Positions 8,695 to 19,000 of a stretch of 64,000 bases of DNA are shown here, one piece after another (the stretch's first letter is position 1; every line of letters begins with the position of its first letter). A program made the position numbers and the translations under genes. This DNA comes from an uncultured Lachnospiraceae bacterium (GTDB taxonomy: Bacteria; Bacillota; Clostridia; Lachnospirales; Lachnospiraceae): positions 1 through 64,000 of the forward strand of contig CAJUNP010000013.1 of NCBI GenBank assembly GCA_910587935.1, read 5' to 3'. Below the pieces are notes generated by a model. It was not told the DNA's origin, ran no database searches, and saw only the letters and a program-made list of their open reading frames with translations.

Positions 8695-9006
8695 TTAAAC
8701 AAACTTAACGGCCGTTCCGTAAGCCATAACCTCTGCAGCTCCCTGCATAACTGCAGCCGAACTGTACCGAAGGTTGACTACGGCGTCCGCTCCGAGCCCT
8801 TCCGCTTCCTCAACCATACGCTTGGTGGCAAGGGCTCTTGCGTCGTTCATCATCTCCGTGTAAGCTTTTAATTCGCCGCCCACAAGAGTTTTAAAGCCCT
8901 GCGTGATATCGCGGCCTACGTTTTTACTCTGAATCGTGCTTCCTTTTACAAGACCCAGCATTTCCAGATTTTTACCTGAAATGTAATCAGTATTTACTAA
9001 GATCAT
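8695..9006 (-). CDS. YbjQ/UPF0145 family protein (DUF74)
   Basis: A 103-residue protein whose whole length fits the YbjQ family: an early M-I-L-V-N-T-D-Y-I-S-G-K strand, central A-R-x-x-A-x-x-R-M-x-x-E-A-x-x-L-G-A-D-A-V-V-N-x-R-Y-S, and a final strand A-Y-G-T-A-V. The family forms pentamers; a role in metal binding was proposed but is not established. ATG 9006 matches the family start better than the GTG at 9015, which is only two bases from the AAGGAG. Its start overlaps the end of the upstream membrane gene by 20 bases, suggesting translational coupling. Confidence 0.88.
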   Translation of the reverse strand: MILVNTDYISGKNLEMLGLVKGSTIQSKNVGRDITQGFKTLVGGELKAYTEMMNDARALATKRMVEEAEGLGADAVVNLRYSSAAVMQGAAEVMAYGTAVKFV

Positions 9007-9217
9007 CTTCTTCACCGCTCCTTATTTCATGTATCCGTTCTATCAGAACGAAAATACACACGCCTGCGAGGAGAAGCGGAATCAGTCCGAACAACAGCTT
9101 TAAAATAAAGGGCATGGGCATCCATGCGCAGACAGCAAAAAATCCAACATAATACAGCACAAGGATTACCGTGATAACCACGGGCGCAATCATTTTATTG
9201 CGGTGAGTCTGATTCAT
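8987..9217 (-). CDS. Small two-helix membrane protein
   Basis: A 76-residue protein with two hydrophobic helices (about 10-32 and 38-58) and a charged C-terminal tail. ATG 9217 is used because AGGAGG lies 7 bases before it; the ATG six bases earlier touches the Shine-Dalgarno. It overlaps the ybjQ-like gene, so the two are likely one operon. No family recognised. Confidence 0.65.
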   Translation of the reverse strand: MNQTHRNKMIAPVVITVILVLYYVGFFAVCAWMPMPFILKLLFGLIPLLLAGVCIFVLIERIHEIRSGEEDDLSKY

Positions 9218-9332
9218 AAACATCCTCCTGACAAAAGCGTCGTCAACTGTTACCGTAATATTATAGCACATGCCGTATACTCCCGTAAAGTGTTGCTGCG
9301 GTTTGTCATATCGCGTATTTTCAGGACAATTT

Positions 9333-9578
9333 TCAGCGGTTATTTTCTTTTTCGCGGTACTTTTTTTGGCGCATGTCTTCTCTCAAAAGATCGTCCAACT
9401 CGGGTTCTTTTTGTCTGCGTGACTGAAACAGTCCGATCAGAATGCAAAATGCTGCCGGAACGGCGCTGATCCAGAACGCCCATGACGGCGCTTCAGGATC
9501 GGCCATGGACCAGAATAAATACGGCATATAAAGTAACATTCCCACAAGAACCAGACGAAATCCTGTTATATTTTTCAT
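9333..9578 (-). CDS. Small two-helix membrane protein with charged tail
   Basis: An 81-residue protein: helix at about 6-24, a short loop, a helix at about 34-52, then about 30 strongly charged residues. The start at 9578 is favoured because GGAAGGG lies about 9 bases before it; the in-frame ATG at 9587 is only two bases from that site. The size and helix layout resemble the next gene leftwards, but the sequences do not look alike. Function unknown. Confidence 0.55.
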   Translation of the reverse strand: MKNITGFRLVLVGMLLYMPYLFWSMADPEAPSWAFWISAVPAAFCILIGLFQSRRQKEPELDDLLREDMRQKKYREKENNR

Positions 9579-9678
9579 ATTACTCATCCCTTCCGGGCAT
9601 AAAGAGCCCATTATTGTCTGCGTATATGATTACCCTCAAAATCTTTAGTATACAAATCCATATACAGGGTCACTTCTT

Positions 9679-9878
9679 TTAAGTTTTTTTGCCGCCTATG
9701 GTATAAGGAATATAAACGACGCCATGCTGGTCAAAGCTGATAACCGATTCGCCCTCGTTTAGGGAGTTTGGCGTCACTCTTCGGTAGCGCCGTTGTAAAC
9801 AGGATCTGCATGATAACATGAAATACGGGTAACCTGGCCGGTAGAAGGTATGGCCGTACGGATGCTTTGTATATGGAC
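9679..9878 (-). pseudogene. Frameshifted fragment of an unrecognised protein
   Basis: Two leftward frames read as normal protein and join near 9775-9785. Frame A runs from about 9878 (VHIQSIRTAIPSTGQVTRIS ... DPVYNGATEE) to a stop. Frame B then continues VTPNSLNEGESVISFDQHG and on to a stop at 9679. A one-base shift restores a continuous ~66-residue product, so this is probably the decayed 3' end of a longer gene. Family not recognised. Confidence 0.4.
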
Positions 9879-9911
9879 TCATTATTGCATGAAAAAAGAA
9901 ATGCGTCAATG

Positions 9912-9940
9912 TTGCGAATGGGAATACACAGTGCTAAAAT
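9912..9940 (+). promoter_or_regulatory. Predicted promoter of the esterase gene
   Basis: TTGCGA (9912-9917), a 17-base spacer, TAAAAT (9935-9940), 36 bases before ATG 9977. Confidence 0.5.
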
Positions 9941-9976
9941 TAAAATATAAATTATGTATAACAGGAGGACGCAGAA

Positions 9977-10819
9977 ATGGCACTGATTCAGGCAAATATT
10001 TTTTCGGAATGTCTTATGAGAACCATTCCCGTTCACGCCGTGATCCCTTCGGATAAGGTTGTGATGCCGGGGGAAGGACCAAAAAAGAAAAAGAACTTCA
10101 AAACCCTGTACCTGCTTAACGGACTGATGGGCAATGACACAGACTGGGTGACGGGCACACGTATCGAACGGTGGGCAAAAGACAAAGATCTGGCTGTTAT
10201 TATGCCGGGCGGAGAGAATCGTTTTTACATAGATCAGGATATTCCCGGTCAGAAGTACGGCGAATGGATTGGCAGGGAACTGGTGGAGCTGACCAGGGCG
10301 CTTTTCCCTCTATCCGATAAAAAGGAGGATACCTTTATTGCAGGACTTTCCATGGGCGGTTACGGCGCGTTGGTGAACGGACTAAAATATTCCGATACCT
10401 ACAGCCATATCGGAGCGCTTTCTTCGGCGCTGATTCTGGATACGGTTGAAGCGTCTTCCTATGACGCTCCATGGATTACCACGAACCGGTACTATTTTGA
10501 ACATGTCTTTGGAGACATTGGTAAACTGAGGGGCAGCGATAAGGATTATGAAGCCTTAATCCTGCAACTGAAAAAGGAGAATCGTGAGATTCCGAAACTG
10601 TATATGGCTATCGGTACGGAAGACGAACTGCTCATTGAAGCAAACCGCCGTTACAGGGATTTTCTGGAGGAACAGAATGTGCCTGTAGAATATGTGGAAG
10701 CGCCTGGCGCCCATGAATGGGATTTCTGGGACTCTCAGATTAAGAAGGTACTGGATTGGCTGCCTTTGGGCGAGGTCTGTGAGGGACTTAGCAGCGGGCA
10801 TGTTCAGGTGGATAAGTAA
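9977..10819 (+). CDS. Alpha/beta-hydrolase esterase (tributyrin esterase / esterase D-like)
   Basis: A 280-residue cytoplasmic esterase without signal peptide. The nucleophile elbow G-L-S-M-G-G-Y-G-A carries Ser125; an Asp in GTEDELL near 217 and a His in APGAHEWDFW near 245 complete the triad. N-terminal strand and LLNGLMGNDTDW loop match the EstA/FrmB-like family that hydrolyses short-chain acyl esters. AGGAGG precedes ATG 9977. Followed by a strong bidirectional terminator, so monocistronic. Confidence 0.9.
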   Translation: MALIQANIFSECLMRTIPVHAVIPSDKVVMPGEGPKKKKNFKTLYLLNGLMGNDTDWVTGTRIERWAKDKDLAVIMPGGENRFYIDQDIPGQKYGEWIGRELVELTRALFPLSDKKEDTFIAGLSMGGYGALVNGLKYSDTYSHIGALSSALILDTVEASSYDAPWITTNRYYFEHVFGDIGKLRGSDKDYEALILQLKKENREIPKLYMAIGTEDELLIEANRRYRDFLEEQNVPVEYVEAPGAHEWDFWDSQIKKVLDWLPLGEVCEGLSSGHVQVDK

Positions 10820-10827
10820 TAACAAAC

Positions 10828-10874
10828 AACAGCCTCGCAGATCCCGGCAATACTCAGATTTCCGCGAGGCTGTT
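10828..10874. terminator. Bidirectional terminator between the convergent esterase and NYN genes
   Basis: Inverted arms AACAGCCTCGC (10828-10838) and GCGAGGCTGTT (10864-10874), a perfect 11-base stem with a 25-base loop. It lies between two convergent stops and can serve both. The U-run is poor on either strand, so termination strength is uncertain. Confidence 0.6.
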
Positions 10875-10882
10875 TCCGGCTT

Positions 10883-11845
10883 CTATTTTTTCGCCTTTGC
10901 CTTGGCGGCCGCGTCCTTTAAACTGACGGCATTTCCTTTCACCACAATTTCCGGCATACTGCGCAGGAAGCTGGAAATTCGGCTGTATCCATAGTCCTTC
11001 AGGTCAAAATCAGGATATTTCTTTTTCAGATAATCATAAATAACCGAGAGGTTATCGATAGTTCCGCCGTTTTTCTCAATCATTTTGATAATCTTGTCAT
11101 GAAGCACTACTGCATTCGCTTCCAGGACACTGACGTTATAGCTGGAATTTTCTTTGGAGATTTCCAGCTTGGGGCACTTATCGCGGATAAAAGTCATAAG
11201 CTTTGTGTAACCGTAGTTACGCACGTCAAAATCTGTAAATCTGCTGTTTAAACGGCTGCCGATTTCGCCCATATAGGTGGGTTTTCCGTTGTTTTCATTT
11301 TCATTGACAATGGCAATGATCGCATCTTCAATTTCACTGATGGAGGTCATCGTGTTAGATTTGCTGGCGTCAGCAATATCGCCGGCAGCGGCGCTTGAGG
11401 CCTGCTCCGAAATCAGGTTAAGACGGATGAATTTATTACAGGCTTTCGTCAGAGCCGTAGGCGTTTTCGATTCTCCCATGCCGATCACATACATATTGGC
11501 TTCCCGAAGCCGCATGGCAAGCCGCGTAAAATCGCTGTCGCTTGTAATCAGGCAGAAACCGTCAACATTGCCGGAATAGAGAATATCCATAGCGTCGATC
11601 ACCATGGTCATATCGGTGGAATTTTTGCCGGTGGTATAATTAAACTGCTGAACCGGTGTAATGGAATTTTCCAGCAAAACCTCTTCGTTCCAGCCGTTAT
11701 TTTTTGACCAGTTCCCATAGATCCGGCGGTAGGACGCAAAACCGTACGTTTCCAGTTCGTTAAATATAATCGGTGCGTACCTGGAACTTACGTTGTCTGA
11801 ATCGATCAGCACGGCAATCCGCATTTTTTTTTCTGTAATGTTCAT
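10883..11845 (-). CDS. NYN (PIN-like) nuclease-fold protein with two OST-HTH/LOTUS domains
   Basis: A 320-residue protein. Residues ~1-140 form a NYN/LabA-like domain (R-I-A-V-L-I-D-S-D-N at the start, STDMTMVIDAMD, and LITSDSDFTRLAMRLRE), keeping the acidic residues of the PIN-like metal site. Two OST-HTH (LOTUS) repeats follow, near 175-250 and 255-315, each with the F-D-x-x-x-Y-G-Y-x-K/R-x-x-x-F-x-R pattern. NYN domains are RNase-like and LOTUS domains bind RNA, so an RNA-processing role is likely; the target is unknown. ATG 11845 follows GGAGG; the longer start at 11965 overlaps the upstream gene. Confidence 0.92.
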   Translation of the reverse strand: MNITEKKMRIAVLIDSDNVSSRYAPIIFNELETYGFASYRRIYGNWSKNNGWNEEVLLENSITPVQQFNYTTGKNSTDMTMVIDAMDILYSGNVDGFCLITSDSDFTRLAMRLREANMYVIGMGESKTPTALTKACNKFIRLNLISEQASSAAAGDIADASKSNTMTSISEIEDAIIAIVNENENNGKPTYMGEIGSRLNSRFTDFDVRNYGYTKLMTFIRDKCPKLEISKENSSYNVSVLEANAVVLHDKIIKMIEKNGGTIDNLSVIYDYLKKKYPDFDLKDYGYSRISSFLRSMPEIVVKGNAVSLKDAAAKAKAKK

Positions 11846-11877
11846 AACAACCTCCATATTTATCAAAAGTAAAGAAA

Positions 11878-12360
11878 TCAGTCCAGACACATGACAATGA
11901 TCCGTCTTGGCGTAGTCTGCGCCGGAATACTGCGGGTGGTGGTGGAGTAATACACTAAAAGCCAATTATTTCCGGGGTTACAGCTGAACGTTTGTCCGTT
12001 GCAGGTTGTAACCATGGTGGAAGATGCAATGTTTAATTTTAAGGTATTGTCGCGGTTGACAAGATTCTCATCAAAATACATTAAATCAACAAATTCCTGC
12101 GGTGATTTCTGAGAAATAACCAGAGCCCTGTATTGAGGCGGAAAAATCAGGGGAACCGGCGCGTCGGCATCGTAGAAAGCAATGACAGACATTCCTTTTC
12201 GCAGACGAAGATTATTAACGACATAAGTGTCGGGTCCCAGTATCATATTTACGATTCCGTTTCTGGTAACGATCGAAACCTCAAGGGTGCAGCACTGATC
12301 CGTGACATTGGTAACGTTCTGGACCAGGCCGGTGACAGAAGCATAATTCTGAACAGCCAT
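11878..12360 (-). CDS. Conserved-looking hypothetical protein, beta-rich
   Basis: A 160-residue soluble protein with no signal peptide. Its N-terminal half resembles an OB-like beta-barrel (ASVTGLVQNVTNV, then L-R-L-R-K-G-M-S-V-I-A-F-Y-D), and the C-terminal half contains Thr/Ser-rich strands. I do not recognise a family. AGGAAAGGAG precedes ATG 12360. It lies 32 bases upstream of the NYN-LOTUS gene on the same strand, so the two probably share a transcript; an OB-like protein beside an RNA-binding nuclease would fit a nucleic-acid role, but that is inference. Confidence 0.6.
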   Translation of the reverse strand: MAVQNYASVTGLVQNVTNVTDQCCTLEVSIVTRNGIVNMILGPDTYVVNNLRLRKGMSVIAFYDADAPVPLIFPPQYRALVISQKSPQEFVDLMYFDENLVNRDNTLKLNIASSTMVTTCNGQTFSCNPGNNWLLVYYSTTTRSIPAQTTPRRIIVMCLD

Positions 12361-12411
12361 ATAAGGCTCCTTTCCTAATTCTTTTCTCTTATTTTATGAT
12401 AAGAAAGCTTC

Positions 12412-12846
12412 TTAGTTCGTCAGTTCCCGCTTCATTTTCATAAATACAGGCACATACATCGCCATAGTAAAAAGCATCATAACAATGCACATACCACAGA
12501 ATAAGTTTACAAAAAAATCCGACATATCCGTTACCGTGACAAAAATCAGAAGCGCTGCAAAAATCAGAGCGGCGCACACCTTTCCAAACCACATGGCTCC
12601 GTTTAACATTTTTCCCCGTCTTAAAAACAGAATACCCATAATGCCCATAAATCCTTCCTTTATAACGGTGAGCGCAACTAAAATCCAAAGCTGCGGATAG
12701 CGGGAGCAGAGACAGAGCATGACTGCAAAATGCGTCAGCTTATCTGCGACAGGATCTAAAGCTTTCCCGAGACGTGAAATCATATTAAATTTTCTTGCAA
12801 TTTTTCCGTCCAGAAAATCGGTCTTGGTATTAAAACTCCTGTTCCA
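12412..12846 (-). pseudogene. 5'-truncated CDP-alcohol phosphatidyltransferase
   Basis: The frame keeps the complete CDP-alcohol transferase motif: D-x-x-D-G-x-x-A-R-x8-G-x3-D-x3-D (DFLDGKIARKF ... GKALDPVADK) and the later membrane helices, but the first ~45 residues (first helix of the PgsA-like family) are missing. An in-frame TAA at 12847-12849 blocks extension, and no ATG, GTG or TTG precedes the motif. The first in-frame ATG (12783) lies inside the motif. A TATAAT and an AGGAG followed by codons Asn-Thr-Lys lie just before the break, as if promoter and ribosome site survived while the start codon and N-terminal coding part were deleted. An enzyme starting at 12783 would lack the catalytic DG-AR half. 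Confidence 0.7.
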
Positions 12847-13006
12847 TTACTGTGTCTGATTATAGCATATTTTTAGTAAATATGGTGAATAAAGATATAA
12901 AAAAGTTAAATTTTAAAATGTTTTCTATGCAGCCTGATAAAAATGAGATATAATAGTGAAAATAACACTAAAATTTCGTTTTGTAGCAGGAAGGAGAATT
13001 AAATCT

Positions 13007-16000
13007 ATGTTAAAGCGATTGTTAACTGTTGTTTTAGCTGGCTGTCTGGCGTTTGATGCGGCCCCGATGACGGCTTTTGCAACAGAAGCGCTGCCTGTCG
13101 TGACTGTGGAAGACAGCACGGAAGAGGCGGCGGAGTCAACGGAACAGGAAGAAGACGTTGAACCGGCGGATATTTCCGGAAACGCCGCGCCGGAAGACGG
13201 CGGGGAGTCTGCCGGGGAAGCTTCCGGTGAGGAAGAGTCTTCGGAGGAAGAAAGTATTCAGGAAGAAAATCCGGAGGAAACCGGGCCGGAAGAAAGCATA
13301 CCGGCGGAGGACATCATTCCGGAACCGGATGCGGATATTCCCGCGGAAATCTCTGAAGAGAGCGGTATGGCGCCGGAAGACGCCGATGTCTTTCTGGAGC
13401 TGGCCGAAGATACGGGGAGTGATGTAACGCCCCTGAAATATGGCGAAACCAATTCTGTAACGGCGCCCTATGACACGACGAATTGGTATTCTTTTACGGC
13501 TCCTGAGGACGGGTATTATGATTTCTATGCCAGTGCGGCGAAGTCTGAAATATCGTCTTATGCGTCTGCCTACTTAGATTTGTATGATGCTGTGGATGGC
13601 AGACAGTTAGCGTCTGAATATGTAACCTCTTCCGCGCCTGGCATATTGGCGGGTGATTCTTTAATGAAAGCGGGGGATACCCTGTATTTGAAGACATACC
13701 ACTACAGCAGCGGCAGCGGCGATGTAGCCGTCAGCTTGGATGTCAGGAAACGAACCACATTTTTGACGGAACGGGAGGACGGAAGCTATTCTTATGAGAC
13801 GGAAGATTATAAGCTTCTTATAGAACCGGAAGCAGGATATTACAATCTTCGTTTCCATATCAGCATGGCGCCTCCGGAAGGAAAAACACTGGGGAACTAT
13901 TCATTGCAATGCAGTGCGGTTAGAATGGGCAGTGGGATAGAACGCAGTGCAGATTTCAGCGCACTTTACCCTGACAGAATCATTGACATTCCGGTAGAGA
14001 CAGGAACAGAATACAAAATACAGCTTATTCTGAAGGATTCTGAAGGAAATAGTCTGGTATTATCACCGGAAAACGGTAGTCTCGTAATGTGCACCCAGTG
14101 GACGGAAGAGCGGCTGGTTGTTGTTGACGAGAACACAAGATCCGAAATGAACCAAATCGTTTTTGATATTGACACTTCCGACTATTTAAAGTGTTACTAT
14201 GCTCCTGCGGACGGCTCCGAGGAAGAAAAGGAGAAGAGTTCGTATAAAATCGGGCGGTTTGAATGGTCCTTTTCAAATCTGCAGCCGGATACGGAATATT
14301 ATTTTCAGTTTACCGATCAAAACGGTACGATGCTTCTGGAAAAAAGAGTATCCACCAGTGCGGGTACAATGAAAACGGAATACCGTGCGGAGGCTTATTT
14401 AAATGATTCCGGGCAGACGGAATTATCTCTGGAGGCGGATGTATCCGGTTATGAGGGGAATACAGGGTTTGCGTATCTGTATTATGAATATACCGATGCA
14501 TTAGGAAGAAAACAGTCGGGTTCACAGTATAAAGATCTCAGTGAGATTGCCGATGGCCGCTTTACAATAAATAAAAATATTACGGATGCGGTGTTAGAGG
14601 CGGATAAGCAGTATGATATTACCGTATGGATTAAGTTGGGAGATTTAACTTTCAAAAAGGAAATAAAGACAATTACTGCTCCTGCCGCGGCCTTTGATCC
14701 GGCGAATCTGGGCTTTAGCGTGGAAGCCGATTCGGAACAAAATACCGCGGCCGGTTATACGGTACAGTTACCGGCGGAGTCACGCGGCAGTATCGCAGGG
14801 AATATATTTTACAGACCGTGCGGCAGTCAGGAACCGTACCGCTCTAAGACAGTTACGCTGTCTTCGGCGGATACATATGTGTCAGGGACAATAAGTGGCT
14901 TGCAAGCCGGTGGTAAATATGAATTTATTCTCTTTTTGGGCGGTGTACGGAAGGAACAGACAGTAACGCTTAAGGACGGCAGCCTGAAGCTTACGCAGAT
15001 TGGCGACGGGGAAACCAATGCGTTTGACCTTGTGCGTACCTGCAGGGTGGAAAGCGAGAATCCGGAAGAACTGGCTGAAGAATATTATTTAAACCTTGCT
15101 TATTGGTCAGGCAGCTCTTACTCCGGTCTGGGCAGTCCTGTTGTTTTGAATGCGGAGAATCAATATCAGGCGGAGATAAAGACCACTTCCGGCAAAATGT
15201 TGGAGCCGGATACGGATTATCATTTGAGATGGACAGTCAGTACGACACAGTACGGATCGGCAGTATGTACGCTGTATGAGACCGTGCATACAAAAAAAGC
15301 GGAACTCGTATGGGAGTCAGTAAAAAGTTTCTATAACGAACAACAGTACAAGATAAGTTTAAAAGAAGAAGATACGGTCAATTTCGGGGAATCTGCCGGT
15401 AAAAGCGTATATTTATACGCATATATGAGAAAAACCGGTGAAACCGGCTATCGGAATACGGGAAAAAGCGTATATTTGTCAGGAGATAATAAATATAGCG
15501 GTACGATCAGTTTCCAGGGACTGACGGAAGAAACTTCCTATGATATTTCTTTGCGCAGCAATTCCGGCAGGGAATATGACGCCGTGTCATTTACGACTCC
15601 GAAGGATACGAGAAATCTGTATGTGAAGAGCGAAAAGCCGGGAATTCATAAAACCGAAATTAATTATGCGATGGACGGTATTGACCAGGGAATGTCCGGC
15701 TATGTATCTATTTACATCCGTGAAAAGGGCGCGCAAATCTGGGAGAAATCCGACAGTAGTTATTTTAATGGCCCGAGTACATATGAAAGGTATTTTAATA
15801 TCACCCGCTACAATGAGGCGGAGTTAAAAGAGAATACGGTTTACGAATATCAGATGGGATTTGGCGGCAGTTACAATACGCCGTTGGCAGAGCTTGAAAG
15901 AATCGTTACCGGAGAATTTTTAACGGGAAAAGATACACGAAGCTTATCGGGTGCAGGTATATCGGCAGGTTACCGGAAAGCGGTCGTAAGCGCTCTCTTC

Positions 16001-19000
16001 AGCGGCGGAGATATACCGGACGTATATTCGTATATTTACTGTTTTTACAAAGAAAAAGGGAAAGCAGACTGGAGCCGGGCCGGCAATTATGTATATGGGA
16101 CAGGCTATGCTTCCCTCGACTGCAGTTGGAATTTGAATTCGTTAAAAAGCGGAACAGCTTATGATTATGCAATTGTAATTTCGGAGGACTGGAATTGTTA
16201 TAGTCCCGATACGGTAGAGGAAGGAAACCGGAAGATTTCAGGCGGATTTAAGACGAAAGAGTGCGGGTATACTCTGAGCTTTGCTGTGGATCAGAGTAAG
16301 ACTACCAACAGCAGGGCGGTGGTTGGCGTTACCGCGGGCGGCAGCACGGAGGATTCAAGAATTGAAGTTTCTCTCACCTTAAGCGACGGCCAGCAGAAGA
16401 AAATTACTTTAAAGCAGGCGGAAGATTATAAGAAGGACGTTGTTTTTACAGACCTGCTCGGCGGAAGGGAATACACGATTGTCAGCGCGGCAGTCAGTGT
16501 AAAGGAAGACGGCAGTCTGGTAACGATCGGGGAACTGCCCTGCGATTATAAATTTACAACTCCGGAAGCACAGATACCGGATACCGTTACCTTGTCTGAA
16601 CAAAATATTACCCTAAATGCGGCAGGCGGTCAGAATTATCTGGAAGGATGTAATTGTATTACTCTGAAAGCAGACGTAATGCCAAAAACAGCCGCCGCGG
16701 ATTTTGTATGGAGCAGCAGCGATGAAACAGTGGCCGAGGTATCAGCGGACGGAACGGTTTACGGCGTTGGAGTCGGCAATGCGGTGATTACGGCCGTGTC
16801 CGCTTATGATACGTCAATTAAGGCGTCCTGCGAAGTAACCGTTAAAAATTATGTAATCGGTTATCAGGATGAGCCGGGAGCAGTTCAGACCCTGGAAAGC
16901 TTTACTTATAATTGGAAGCTCTATAAGGGTTCTTCCATAAAGGGAATCGGATATTATGAGCAGGCCGCTGACGGAAGCCTGACGCTTTTGCAGGATTATA
17001 CGGTAAATCCCGTAAAAAGAAATATTGTTTCCTGGAAAGATGGAAATCTGTTTGCGGAGAACACCGGTTCAACAAGGATTATATTTGAAAAAGACGGCTG
17101 CCGGGCGGCATTTACGGTTACCGTAACCGCTGCCGGAAAAGGCTTTGGAATTATTGATTTTATAAGCGGCAATAATGCTTATCCTGCCGTAAAGACGGAA
17201 AACGGATATATTTTGGCGCTTGCGGACGGAATCGATTACCGGGCAACGGGAAAAATCAGTCCGGAGCAGAGTTTCCAGCCCTATGACTTTAACTGGAGCT
17301 CATCCGACCCGGAGACGGCTAAGGTAAGCGGTGCAGGAATTGTAACGCCCTTAAAGGCAGGCGCGGTAACCATAACGGTAACGCCGAAAACGTTTCTTGC
17401 CGACGAACCGTACATACAGGAAAAAGTGGAAGTAAAACTGGATATTCGGGAGCTGCCCGCGGGAGCGGATAACCTTAGCATGTATGCGCTGGCAAATGTA
17501 AGTAAAAAGCTTGGCGACGTAAAGTTCCCGAAGGATTGGGAAAGCGGCTGGAGCTGGAAATATCCGGATACGCCTCTCGTAACTAACGGCGTCAATAAGG
17601 AGTCCTACGCTTTTGAAGCGGTGTATGGCGGCGACAGGAATTATCCTGTGGAAAAAACGATTAATATATACATCGGGAAAATTACGGCGGTATCCGTAAG
17701 CGAAATAGGAAACGGCCATAATCAGGTGCTGGAAGCAGGCGGCAATGATTCGATAGAGCTTGCGGTCAGTCCCGTTTATCAGGGAAAAATTTCAAAAGAC
17801 GAGTATACGGTAGAGTTTCCGGCGGTGCAGGGTCTTACCGTTACAAAGAATGATGAAAACGGAACCTGGCTTGTAACAGCGCAGAAAAAGGGAAATTATA
17901 CACTGAATCCGGTTATTAAGTCGGGTGATACAGTGCTTGCAAAAACAAGTTATAAAATCAAGGCAGTGGAAGAAAAGCAGGTTGGTTCCATAACCTTTAC
18001 GACCGATACGGAAGGTGTGACAATCGACGGAAATACGGTTATATTTGATGCTTCCGCAGACCGGAAGGATTTCATCCTGCGTGCGGAGGTTAAGGACCGG
18101 TACGGAGAAGACATACAGACAGCGTTACAATGGAAGACCACGGATAAAGCGGTGGCAGCGGCAGCCCCTGAATCAAAAGACAATACGCATACGGCAAAGG
18201 TCAGTGTGAAAGAAGAAGGTCATGCCGTGATTATGGTGAATGCGAAGGATGCCGCCGGACTGCGTGCGGAACTGAACGTGGAAATCCGGAATCATATGCC
18301 AAGAATCGATACGGATAAGGCGGTTGTAAATATTGCTTATGATTATTCGTCCAATGAAGGAAAAGCTAAGGCGGTAACGGCAGGCGCAGTGGAAATTGTA
18401 CCGGTATATGGAGAAGCGGTCAGCAGCGTAAGACTATATGATCAGAACGGGGACAATGAAGTAACCGATTTGAAGATCGACCGTTACAACGGATATAAAT
18501 ATCTGATTGAACCGGCTGAGGCTGAGATCCGTACGGGGGTTTATGACTGTACTCTGCGTGTGCAGACGACCAGGGGAACGGTTTATGATTATACATTGAA
18601 AGTAACCGTTGTGGACAATGCGCCCACCGTTTCCGCAAAGATGGGAAGCCAGGCCAACTTATTTTTCACATACACAACGGGCCAGATCGATCTTGCCGTA
18701 TCCGGCAGCAACAGAGTCAGGGCGGTAAGCTGGGAAGATGCTTCCGCCGGAGCGGGCAATGGATTTACGATGGCTCCGAGATATCGGTCAAGCGGCAAAA
18801 TCAGGAATTATGTCCTTGTATCGCAGCAGAATATTAAAATGCAGCAGGGAAGTCTTGTCGATCCTCTGATTGCCAAAGGAAAACTGACGGTCAGGCTGGA
18901 GGGTTACAGAAAAGAATATACATTTGATAACTTTGAAATCAAGTACCAATACAAGAAACCGGTTCTTGTTACAAAGAGCGCATCCAGTTCGATTGCGCCT

